From Nocardioides jensenii JCM 1364 = NBRC 14755 (lineage in GTDB: Bacteria > Actinomycetota > Actinomycetes > Propionibacteriales > Nocardioidaceae), in the NCBI RefSeq assembly GCF_001552535.1, contig NZ_BCRJ01000008.1:114262-178261 (forward strand): a DNA stretch of 64,000 nt, read 5' to 3'. The notes under the pieces are model-generated. The model worked only from the letters and a program-made list of their open reading frames with translations, searched no databases and had not been told where the DNA came from. Below, piece after piece: positions 1 through 8,312 of the stretch. Positions within the stretch are counted from its first letter, which is position 1. The number at the start of each line of letters is the position of its first letter. The position numbers and the translations under genes were made by a program.

Positions 1-1242
1 GACGCCCCACTGGCGAAGTGCGTGCCTCCAACGCCGCAGCACGAATGCCACCTGCGCCCCGTGGACGCCGGCATATGTATGCGCCTCGTCCAACAGAACG
101 AGGCGGATCCCGGTCGGCCCCTTCCAACCCAGCAGACGACCGAGCTTTGACGAGGTTGCCTGCTTGCTCAGCATCTCTGTCGTACTGAACAGGATGTCCG
201 GAGGGCTGCTGACTATCGTCTCGCGAGTTATCGCCAACGCGCCGTTCGAGGTCACGCGGCCGCACGCCGAACACGTAAGGCGTTCATCTCCCCCGGTACG
301 GTCGGTATCCAGCCAGACCTGCTCACCCGCGCACGCGTCGCCGAGGCACGGGAAATAGGGCGATACCCAACCGGTCGGGGTGCGCGACCAACCACGCACC
401 TTCCCGCGTTCAAAGTCGGCCCTGCGCGGAGTCGCCCCGTAAAGGAGCCCAATCCGGAGCGGCTTCGGCGCGGCTTCGCCGATCAAACCAGCACGCTCGC
501 CAACGAGCATTGCCTCTCGTGCTTGGTCCCGTAGCAATTCGATCCGCGGGTAAAGCGCGAGCGTGTGGGGTCCCCGCCGCGGCCGCCCTCCCTCGCCACC
601 TGCGAGGTCGAGTAGTGCCGGCAGGTAGAAGGCAAGGGTCTTGCCCGAACCGGTGCCCGCGGTGACGATCCTGGCGGAGGGCCGCTCGGATGCGATGGCG
701 CCCAAGATGGACTCAGTTGCGCGGACCTGAAACGGAGCTAGAAGCGAGGATCCAACGACTCGGCTGAGCATCTCGTCTTTCGCGGGTCCCCACCCAGCGG
801 TTGGCCGCAGGGCATCCGCGACCTGCGCCACATTCATTTGCCGTCTCGGATACCGACGTGACGAGACGCGCAGTCGGTAGTCGGCCACAAGCGGCGCGTA
901 GGCCCGCCACCAGCCGTCGGCATTGGTGTCCTTCGGCGGCCACATCTGGCGCAACAGACGTAGGAGTCGGAGCGTCTCTGCGAATCGACTGCGAAACCGA
1001 ACCTCGCCAGTGGGCAGGCGGAGAAGCAGCCCTCTGCGCCCGAGGATATCCAGGTACTCCTCCACGGTCGGGACCTCGATGCCCCCCGCAGCGAACTCGG
1101 AAATGCGCTGATCGTCGATGGCCCTGGTGACGTCGGCCTCACTGAGAAACCCATCAACGACCCCCCAGGCCAACAGGGGCAGTTCCAGGTCTTCCAAACG
1201 ACTCAGTAGTTCACCGAGTCGCTCCTCGCTGACGTCAATCAT
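1..1242 (-). CDS. dpdJ: DpdJ-like DEAD/DEAH helicase, N-terminal 414 residues (runs off the window edge)
   Basis: The minus-strand frame opens with ATG at 1240-1242, overlapping the dpdI stop by ATGA, and stays open to position 1. The translation shows a helicase motif I (TAGTGSGKT, around 640-665) and motif II (LLDEAHTY, around 60-80). Between them are two cysteine pairs (PCLGDAC and CSACG) that could bind zinc. It is the sixth gene of the dpd-type operon, where DpdJ, a large helicase of well over 1000 residues, is expected after dpdI. The remaining two thirds or so lie left of the window. The assignment rests on helicase motifs plus gene order. Confidence 0.75.
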   Translation of the reverse strand, partial: MIDVSEERLGELLSRLEDLELPLLAWGVVDGFLSEADVTRAIDDQRISEFAAGGIEVPTVEEYLDILGRRGLLLRLPTGEVRFRSRFAETLRLLRLLRQMWPPKDTNADGWWRAYAPLVADYRLRVSSRRYPRRQMNVAQVADALRPTAGWGPAKDEMLSRVVGSSLLAPFQVRATESILGAIASERPSARIVTAGTGSGKTLAFYLPALLDLAGGEGGRPRRGPHTLALYPRIELLRDQAREAMLVGERAGLIGEAAPKPLRIGLLYGATPRRADFERGKVRGWSRTPTGWVSPYFPCLGDACAGEQVWLDTDRTGGDERLTCSACGRVTSNGALAITRETIVSSPPDILFSTTEMLSKQATSSKLGRLLGWKGPTGIRLVLLDEAHTYAGVHGAQVAFVLRRWRHALRQWGV

Positions 1243-1913
1243 TCGACCCTCAGGACAATCTGAGCTGCGATGTCTGCGTGATCATCTCGGAGCATTCGCA
1301 GTTCGTCGTCCGTCAGTTCGTCGAGGTGGCACGGGAGTTTCGCCAGGAGCGCATCCAGCGGACCTTCGGGCTCCACCTTGGCGAGTCGGGAGGCGACCGT
1401 ATCGAAGGAGCTAGTGAAGGCGTCCACGCTGTCGGGCGTTGGCGGCGCAGTCGCGATGCGCCTCATACTCTCGAGGCGAAGTTCGACGCCTTTCCGCTCG
1501 AAGCCAAGCCGAGCGAGACGGTCGACAGGCAGTTCGTCGAGCTGACTTTGCGCCCAACTTGACCAAGCCGACGACGCGGCGTCCGAGAGTGCCCGCACGG
1601 CCTTGCCAGCGTCATTCGCGCGAGCTTGGAGCAACTGCGGGCTGGGCCGCCCGACGGTCACGATGTGCTTCTTCAGTTCCTCTGGCGCCTTCGTCAGATC
1701 AAACTCGGTCTGCGCGGCGACACCCTTCTCGACAAGTTTGGACTGAAGCCTCACAGCCGTTTCCAGTTCCCGGAGTGAGCTGTCCAACTTGGCCAGCGCG
1801 GTTTCGGTCCGCGTGTGGTCTTGGACGGCCTCAGCGCCTTCCCGTGCCTGGCGGGCCAAGCTCGTGAGGCGCTTGGCGCGAACCAGCAGGCCGCCCGGTT
1901 GCGTTTCACTCAT
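1239..1913 (-). CDS. dpdI: DpdI-like protein of the dpd restriction operon
   Basis: This encodes a protein of about 224 residues rich in Arg, Glu, Leu and Ala, predicted by eye to be mostly helical, with heptad-like stretches in the N-terminal half. No enzyme motif is visible. Start ATG 1911-1913 overlaps the dpdH stop by 8 bases (ATGAGTGA). An in-frame ATG at 1923-1925 would add four residues. It lies between dpdH and dpdJ, where the known dpd clusters carry the small gene dpdI. The function of DpdI is not known to me; the name is given from size and position. Confidence 0.6.
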   Translation of the reverse strand: MSETQPGGLLVRAKRLTSLARQAREGAEAVQDHTRTETALAKLDSSLRELETAVRLQSKLVEKGVAAQTEFDLTKAPEELKKHIVTVGRPSPQLLQARANDAGKAVRALSDAASSAWSSWAQSQLDELPVDRLARLGFERKGVELRLESMRRIATAPPTPDSVDAFTSSFDTVASRLAKVEPEGPLDALLAKLPCHLDELTDDELRMLRDDHADIAAQIVLRVE

Positions 1914-4899
1914 CGACTGCCCCATTCGTCACGATGCTCATCCATCGGCTGATCTGACGCTCGATGGCTTCATCGATGTCGACCTTGGTGCCCGAGTCGA
2001 TCTCAGCATCGCTGATTCCGGACTCCACCCATCGTTCGGACTCCTCAAGGTAGTCAGCGATGCGCTTCAAGTCCGCGCCGACCGTGGCCCCAACGACACG
2101 AGCCAGCGCGATACCGCTCTGACCGGAAGTTGACTCCAAGATCTTCTCGACCTCGGGCACGGCTCGTGAGTCGAACCCTCGAGCTTCGTCGTTGCTGCGC
2201 TCGAGCGCCACAAGGTCGCGGACCTTCACGAGTCCCTGGGCCTGGCCCTCTCGGGCGGCGAGAACCACGGCATCGACGGTATCCACATACGACTCCGAGG
2301 GCGGCAGCAAGCGCCGAACACGGCCTAAAATCGATTCCCACTGCGCGACCTGTGCCGGTGCGACTTGGACGAAGATCGCGAGCTTCCTGTTCGCATCCAC
2401 GCACCAACCGGGAACCGTCGACGGCAACTCTTGGAGTTGCGCTCGAGCCGCCTTCACGATCCTGGTCAGCCGTACCGTGTCCAGCGCGTGCACCGCACCG
2501 GCACCCTGAGCTGTTCCGACCCCACCGAGGAATCGCTCCACCGCGCCGTTGCGCTCAATGACATAGGCCCTGTAAGCATCGACCCATTGCGGGTGCCGGG
2601 AGTCCCCATCTCCGCGGGTTGGATCTCCCCTCCACGCCACTGCCCGGATCAGATCGACGTCGCGAGCGGTCGACGTGATGTGGCCGCACACCAAGGCGCC
2701 GATGATCAGCGACCGAGCAGCCTCAATCATGGGCTCATCGCTGTATTCCAGAGTTCCGAGCAGCCGTGCCCGCGCCTTGGGCACAGCATCCGCGGCCATA
2801 GCATCCAGCCGCGCCAGTGCGTCGCCTGACAACTCTGGGAAGCCCGCTTGCATCAGGGCCAGGCCCTGAAACAGCATCGCGTTCCGTGCGCTCCTAGCGA
2901 CTCGCACGATCGGCTCGACTCCTTGACCGATGCCCTCTTGTGCCCCCTCGATCGAGACAGTCCTCGCGTTGTCCGGAAGGGCCTTCCTCACGGTATCCGC
3001 GTCAGGAGACTTGACAACGGGGTCGAACCACTCAACGCGAGCTAGAACGGCCTCACGGATCAGCGAGCGGATCCCCCGCGCCATGTCTTGTGGGAGGGTC
3101 TTGTCCTTGGCGGACCACTCCTCGACTGCCTCCAACTGACGCTGCACGGACTTTGGGAGGTTCTCGGGCTGCTTTGAGGTCGCATCTTGATCGTCGGTTG
3201 ATCGATCGTCGGTGTCTGGTTGGTCACCGTCGAATGCAATTGGATCTAGACCAAAGGTCTCGAAGACAGCGCCCGCCACTGGGCGCGTCCCTGCTTTCCC
3301 CCAGAACGCGAGCAAGGTCTCCAGTCGCGGAGCCAGGTCCTTGGGGTAGTCGTCCTCCAGTCGTTGACGAACGGAAAGAGGAAGTGACGCAACTCCCGCG
3401 GCACGGGACTCCTCGGCCAGCAAGCGTCCCGGCGGGAACTCACCGCGTGGAAGCAGTCCCGACCCCTCCATGAGTACGTCGCGTACCGCGCGGGACAGCA
3501 CGCGTCGGGGATTGAATAGGGCCTGCTGTTGGCTCCCGTCTGCGCAGGCCCGGACTGCACGCAAGACCGCTGACTCGTTGTATGGATATAGGCCGTGGCC
3601 GGCCTCCGATGTCCCGAAGATGCTGTGACAGGAATCGCTGAACTGGCATGAGTCGCAGGCGTTCGGAGCGGTCTTGGTGGTCACCATCGCCGCCTCAAGA
3701 TCGTCCTTGCCGATCCGTGCTGCGTTCAGGTAACGGCCAACAAAATCGACGAGGTCCGCGTCGCTGGCACTGCCACCGTCGATCTGTACGTCAACCACAT
3801 AGCTGGGCGAACTTGCCTCAGCACGTGTCCTGAACGTCTCCGGAAGGTTCTCTCGGTAGTACGAGGGTGTCACCGCGAGGAGGGTTCGAACGGTCGCGTA
3901 CTTCTCCTGGCCTTGAACCACACTCGACTCATGGATGGCGTCAAGGAGGTCCCGGCGGACGCCTTGGATCAAGGCGACGTCTTCGATCAAGAGGATGATC
4001 TCGTCGCCAACCAGTTCCTCGCGGAGTTTCATGAATGCGCGGTTGATGTTGCCGACGCCAAGGTTTGCCGCCTTCATCACGGCAAGATCAAGCAGGTCGT
4101 TCAGGATTCGGACGGCCTCGAGCTGCATGTCTGTGTTGACTGCCAACTGCTTGAACAACGTGCGCGTAGCAGCTGCTGCGTCAGCGAGGTTCGCGACGTC
4201 AGTGATGTCCAGCGGGAGTTCGTCGACCGTGAACTCCAGCGGCACGTCCGGCTCGTCAGGAGCTCGGCCGTTGAGTGCGTGGAGTGCCCGCCTGTTGATG
4301 AAAGATCCAGGACGCAGAAGATGCTCGCGAAACAGAGGGTCCAAGAAGAGCAGTCCGAGCCCTCGCTCACCGACGAGAGGCTTGTCGAGAAATCCTTGCG
4401 GCTCACGGGCGCGAAGCGCCTCGGCAAGCTCGGCGAGGATCTTGCGTTCCATCTCGTCGACCGAGATTGAAGTACCAAGCCCAGAGACCTGCCGCCGGAT
4501 CTCATCGAAAGCCGGCCCGGTCTGTTTGTTGAGCAACTGCTCTACGACATCGCGGAGGCTTGTCTGAGTCTTCTGGAGGTAGATCACATGGCGCCCGCCG
4601 ATACGGGGAATGTTGGCATTTGCCCACCGAACGAGGTGAGACTTGCCGGCGCCGGACTCGCCAAGGACGGGCGCGATGAGAACTCCCGCATTGGGCGTCG
4701 AGGTCAGGAACTCACGGACGACGTCATGCTCCGTAACGAACGCGGCGCGCTTCCCAGCCTTAGCCCCCTCCCGCCGGATGCGCAGAGGCGAGTGTGTGGC
4801 CAAGAGAACCTGGTCCGAAGGAGTTGCCGCCTCGGTCGGAATCGTCGCCGCAACAGACTCAGCACGCCAACAGGTGAAGCCAACAGGAAGAGTGCTCAC
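1906..4899 (-). CDS. dpdH: DpdH-like P-loop ATPase
   Basis: A 997-residue protein with a clear P-loop, GESGAGKS, at residues 80-87 and a Walker B-like segment (IILLIEDVALIQG) further on. A cysteine cluster, CDSCQFSDSC, in the middle resembles a metal site. The layout fits a large AAA/STAND-type ATPase. GTG start at 4897-4899 overlaps the dpdG stop (GTGA). Size, P-loop and position after dpdG match DpdH of 7-deazaguanine DNA modification/restriction islands, where it belongs to the restriction half. The reaction is unknown, and a role in sensing or loading onto unmodified DNA is inference. Confidence 0.7.
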   Translation of the reverse strand: MSTLPVGFTCWRAESVAATIPTEAATPSDQVLLATHSPLRIRREGAKAGKRAAFVTEHDVVREFLTSTPNAGVLIAPVLGESGAGKSHLVRWANANIPRIGGRHVIYLQKTQTSLRDVVEQLLNKQTGPAFDEIRRQVSGLGTSISVDEMERKILAELAEALRAREPQGFLDKPLVGERGLGLLFLDPLFREHLLRPGSFINRRALHALNGRAPDEPDVPLEFTVDELPLDITDVANLADAAAATRTLFKQLAVNTDMQLEAVRILNDLLDLAVMKAANLGVGNINRAFMKLREELVGDEIILLIEDVALIQGVRRDLLDAIHESSVVQGQEKYATVRTLLAVTPSYYRENLPETFRTRAEASSPSYVVDVQIDGGSASDADLVDFVGRYLNAARIGKDDLEAAMVTTKTAPNACDSCQFSDSCHSIFGTSEAGHGLYPYNESAVLRAVRACADGSQQQALFNPRRVLSRAVRDVLMEGSGLLPRGEFPPGRLLAEESRAAGVASLPLSVRQRLEDDYPKDLAPRLETLLAFWGKAGTRPVAGAVFETFGLDPIAFDGDQPDTDDRSTDDQDATSKQPENLPKSVQRQLEAVEEWSAKDKTLPQDMARGIRSLIREAVLARVEWFDPVVKSPDADTVRKALPDNARTVSIEGAQEGIGQGVEPIVRVARSARNAMLFQGLALMQAGFPELSGDALARLDAMAADAVPKARARLLGTLEYSDEPMIEAARSLIIGALVCGHITSTARDVDLIRAVAWRGDPTRGDGDSRHPQWVDAYRAYVIERNGAVERFLGGVGTAQGAGAVHALDTVRLTRIVKAARAQLQELPSTVPGWCVDANRKLAIFVQVAPAQVAQWESILGRVRRLLPPSESYVDTVDAVVLAAREGQAQGLVKVRDLVALERSNDEARGFDSRAVPEVEKILESTSGQSGIALARVVGATVGADLKRIADYLEESERWVESGISDAEIDSGTKVDIDEAIERQISRWMSIVTNGAVDE

Positions 4900-5765
4900 T
4901 TCGGTGCCTCAATCTGAATCGTCGAGACGTACCTCGCGCCCGCCGTGCGCCCGTTGTCAGGCAGGGCGAGGACTCCGGTCGGGTCAGACTGGTACCCCAT
5001 CGTCAAGACGCCTCGCGCTTCAGCGCTGTTCAGTGCCAAACCGACCGCGGCGAGCTGGTCCTGTGGGTCGTCGTCAAGTCCTTCGTAGGTCGCCGATGGG
5101 TGTCCAGGTAGGACCGGCAACTCGCTGCGCAAGAAGGCCATGAAGGCTGCGATCGGGACTCGCACGCCCACCGGCAGACGCTCCGAGAAGGGCTGAGCTA
5201 TCGCATCAAGCACTGCCTCAGTCGGATCAGCGACAACGTGGCTCCTGGAGGCAGCATCGGAAGGCACGAGACTGCGGAGAGCCGGTCGGGCAAACCCGAG
5301 GGTCGTTGCCCACGTCGGGAAGTTGTTCCAGCGAGTGTCGTTTGTGAATAGGTCGGGTGGCATGGCCACCTGCACGTTGCTCTTCCAGTGAAGCGGCACG
5401 AAAGGGCTCTGCGTCATCAACCAAACTAGCCCGGAACGAAGATCCGGGGCGCCCTCGAACGTTGCCGAAACGTCTGACGGCGGGCACACAAGTTGGCGGC
5501 GCAACCGGCGCAGAAACCCGGCGGAGTCTGTCGGATCAGCACTGAGGAGCCCGTCCTCCGATGAGACCAGCCCAAACTCGACTAGGGCGGACATGGCCTG
5601 CTTCGCGTGAGCCCCATCGGACGGCGCGTGCATCCGCAACTCATCCGGCAAGACAAGGCTCAGCACCTCCTCGGCCGAGAGCCCGGGGACCTTGGCGATG
5701 GTGGAGTAGCAAAGCCACATGGCCTGCGGGAGAACAACCCCTTGGCCCGGGTCCAGAACCTTCAT
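4896..5765 (-). CDS. dpdG: DpdG-like protein
   Basis: A 289-residue soluble protein with no catalytic motif that I recognise. ATG start at 5763-5765 follows the dpdF stop with no gap, and its stop overlaps the dpdH start. The N-terminal part (LSAEEVLSLVLPDE and following) could be a winged-helix-like fold, but this is a guess. It is named from its size of roughly 300 residues and its place between the RecQ-like helicase and the large ATPase, exactly the dpdF-dpdG-dpdH order. Confidence 0.6.
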   Translation of the reverse strand: MKVLDPGQGVVLPQAMWLCYSTIAKVPGLSAEEVLSLVLPDELRMHAPSDGAHAKQAMSALVEFGLVSSEDGLLSADPTDSAGFLRRLRRQLVCPPSDVSATFEGAPDLRSGLVWLMTQSPFVPLHWKSNVQVAMPPDLFTNDTRWNNFPTWATTLGFARPALRSLVPSDAASRSHVVADPTEAVLDAIAQPFSERLPVGVRVPIAAFMAFLRSELPVLPGHPSATYEGLDDDPQDQLAAVGLALNSAEARGVLTMGYQSDPTGVLALPDNGRTAGARYVSTIQIEAPK

Positions 5766-8312
5766 TCACAACTCCGTCATGAGCGCGCTCGCTCGAATGC
5801 TCACGTCGGCGGTGTCCGCCAGCGTCCAACCTGGTTTGACGTCACTCATTGTGGACTGGGGACCGATCACGTATGTAGTGAGTCCCAGGTCCAACCTCTC
5901 ACGCAGACGTGGTGGAACGTACCCGCCTGCGATAACAACGACGAGCGGATCCGGGTGGCTCAGCATGAGCGTGACGGCCGAATCAGGATCATCGAGGATC
6001 ACCGGAGACGATGGCACGCTGCGCTGGAGCGCGTCGGCCTCAATGACGTCGAGGCCGGCGAACATGCGCAAACCGCGCTGAGCCAGACGGGTAAGGATAA
6101 CGTCGTACCGCTCACCGTCCGGGTACCAAACCAGTCCCCACGTCGACGATCCTCGCCACGGCCTGAGGGGATCTGCCATCGTCCCAACCCTCGGAAGTCG
6201 CGGGCTGGGCTCCGGCACATCAAGGCCCGGCGCCGCCTCGGGATTTAGCCGACAGTGCGGGCACCCCCTGCAACGGGGCGTGGTCGACAAGACCCCACCG
6301 CCGTGACGGACCCGGTAGTGACCGGCGAGGACTCTGCCAACACAGCGACCGCCTTCAAGCACTTCAAACATGGCGCTGAGGGCCAACTCCTGCGACGACC
6401 GCAACTCGGCGCGAAGTTTCTCCATTGCGTCCGTCCACCCAGCACGGCTGAGGAATTGCCCGTTGGCCAGTTCAAACTCGAGAAGATCGCCCACTGACTC
6501 GTAAAACCCGTCACGATCGGTCGCGTCGGCCTCGTCGCGCCACCGAGGCACCTGGAACCTGATCGCTCCAGCCTGCGCCATGAGCGTCAACGTTCGGACG
6601 TTCCACTGCGCGCTCTCGTTGAACCCTTCGGGAAGATACGCGGGGACAACGCTTCGGTTGACCCGGTATCGAAGGCCAGAGACGTTGGTGCCCTGTCTCA
6701 GAAGGTCCTGCCAGCGACTCCAGCCCTTCTCGTCGCCGATCAGAACGGCGGAGTTTAGACGCTGCGCCAGTTCACGGTCGGCGGGAGCCTCACACAAGTA
6801 CGCGACCGTCGGACGGCCGTCGCGGCCACCGCGGCCAACCTCTTGGTAGTAGCGGTCAATCGTCTCCGGCACGCAGGCATGCAGCACGGTCCGCACATTT
6901 GGGAGGTCGAGGCCAAGCCCGAACGCCGACGTTCCGACCACCACGTCCACTGACGTTGGTACGCGACTGCCGTCAGTGCGAACGCCGCGGACAGCCTCCA
7001 CAACACCCGCGCGCTCTTGCTCAGTCGACTCGCCCGTGATCCCAGCGACTCTCCCGTACCCAGCATCTTGCAGATGGGTGACCCAGGCCTTCGCGTCTCG
7101 GACGCGCGTCGTGTAAAGGATCAGCGGCTTCGGGAGGCCATCGACGGCACGCAGGATCGACTCCTGCCGCGACGTCTCATCGACTGCACGGTCTACGAAG
7201 ACGGCGGGCTCGGCGCGCAACTCCATTCCCCACACCATCGCGGAGGACCCGGCGGTTGCGAAGAGGCGGTCGAGGACATCAACCGATCGCTGACCAAGCG
7301 TGGCGCTCAAGAGGAGAACAGCCGGCCGCGAGTCGACGGGGGCAACCGTGCGAGCTTCGTCGATGAGCCCGGGCATTGTCTGGAACTCTGGCCTGAAGTC
7401 GGTTCCCCATTGGTCAATCAGATGTGCTTCGTCGATCACGATCTGCTGAAGCCGCCCCTCCCTCGCACAGTCGAGGATGGCGGGAGCAAGCCCACTGACG
7501 AAGGCCTCTGGGCTCGTGTAGAGCAGGCGTTGGGTGCCAGCCCGAAGCGCCCGACGTAGGGACTCCTTGCTCGCGGGATCGAGTGATCCGACGTAGGCAT
7601 AACGGTTGTCGGGGCTAAGGCTGAGATTGGCAGTTCGCGCCAACTCCTGGGTCCGGCGCTCGAGATCGAGCGCCAGCACAATGGTGGGAACAACCACGAT
7701 CGTGACACCCGACGAACTGAGCATCGTCTTGGACCAGGCGACGGCAGTCTTGCCACGCCCGGTGGGGAGGGCAACCATGAGCGTCTCGTCACTACTCATC
7801 ACCGCGGCACGAGCCGATTGACGCTGGGACTCGCCACGGTAGGTCTTGAACTCGGCGCCGTGGGCGCGAGGCCAGAACGGGTCGGCTCGCACCGAAGCGA
7901 ACATGGGGTCCGCGTCCCGAAACGCGGCGAGTACCTCGCCGCGCGCGACTGCCGACGCCGCTGACTCGTCCAGACCTCCAGGGATCCACTCGGCTGCCCG
8001 AATGCTGAGGCGTCCGTCAGCCAAGGTCGCGGGAACACAGTTAAGGTCTCGCCATTGATCCGCAGTGGGCCATTCCTGGCTCACGGGCACCGTCAAAGCC
8101 GGAGAGGACCCGTAGGTCGACGCGGCGGTGACCAGCACCTGCCTGACGAGAGCCGCGAGATCCCGCCACGCCGAGTGGCCCGTAGACAAGCCTGACATCG
8201 CATCGAGGAGTCGTGTGCACGCATCTGACAACGTCTGGCCCGCGTCAACCTGAGGGGGGTTCGGCCACACGGAGAGAGCTATGGAGGCGACGCTCAGATC
8301 GTCTCTAGACAT
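5766..8312 (-). CDS. dpdF: DpdF-like RecQ-family helicase
   Basis: 848 residues from the chosen start. Superfamily 2 helicase motifs are in order: motif I ALPTGRGKT (about residue 181), motif II VIDEAHLID (about 292), and motif VI QEVGRGGRDG typical of RecQ-like enzymes. A cysteine group, CRGCPHC, lies near the C-terminus. I chose ATG 8310-8312 because it overlaps the dpdE stop by only 8 bases (ATGTCTAG); the frame is open to 8483, but that would bury it 179 bases inside dpdE. In dpd islands DpdF is the RecQ-like helicase of the restriction half. It should be an ATP-dependent DNA motor, and the rest of its role is inferred. Confidence 0.8.
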   Translation of the reverse strand: MSRDDLSVASIALSVWPNPPQVDAGQTLSDACTRLLDAMSGLSTGHSAWRDLAALVRQVLVTAASTYGSSPALTVPVSQEWPTADQWRDLNCVPATLADGRLSIRAAEWIPGGLDESAASAVARGEVLAAFRDADPMFASVRADPFWPRAHGAEFKTYRGESQRQSARAAVMSSDETLMVALPTGRGKTAVAWSKTMLSSSGVTIVVVPTIVLALDLERRTQELARTANLSLSPDNRYAYVGSLDPASKESLRRALRAGTQRLLYTSPEAFVSGLAPAILDCAREGRLQQIVIDEAHLIDQWGTDFRPEFQTMPGLIDEARTVAPVDSRPAVLLLSATLGQRSVDVLDRLFATAGSSAMVWGMELRAEPAVFVDRAVDETSRQESILRAVDGLPKPLILYTTRVRDAKAWVTHLQDAGYGRVAGITGESTEQERAGVVEAVRGVRTDGSRVPTSVDVVVGTSAFGLGLDLPNVRTVLHACVPETIDRYYQEVGRGGRDGRPTVAYLCEAPADRELAQRLNSAVLIGDEKGWSRWQDLLRQGTNVSGLRYRVNRSVVPAYLPEGFNESAQWNVRTLTLMAQAGAIRFQVPRWRDEADATDRDGFYESVGDLLEFELANGQFLSRAGWTDAMEKLRAELRSSQELALSAMFEVLEGGRCVGRVLAGHYRVRHGGGVLSTTPRCRGCPHCRLNPEAAPGLDVPEPSPRLPRVGTMADPLRPWRGSSTWGLVWYPDGERYDVILTRLAQRGLRMFAGLDVIEADALQRSVPSSPVILDDPDSAVTLMLSHPDPLVVVIAGGYVPPRLRERLDLGLTTYVIGPQSTMSDVKPGWTLADTADVSIRASALMTEL

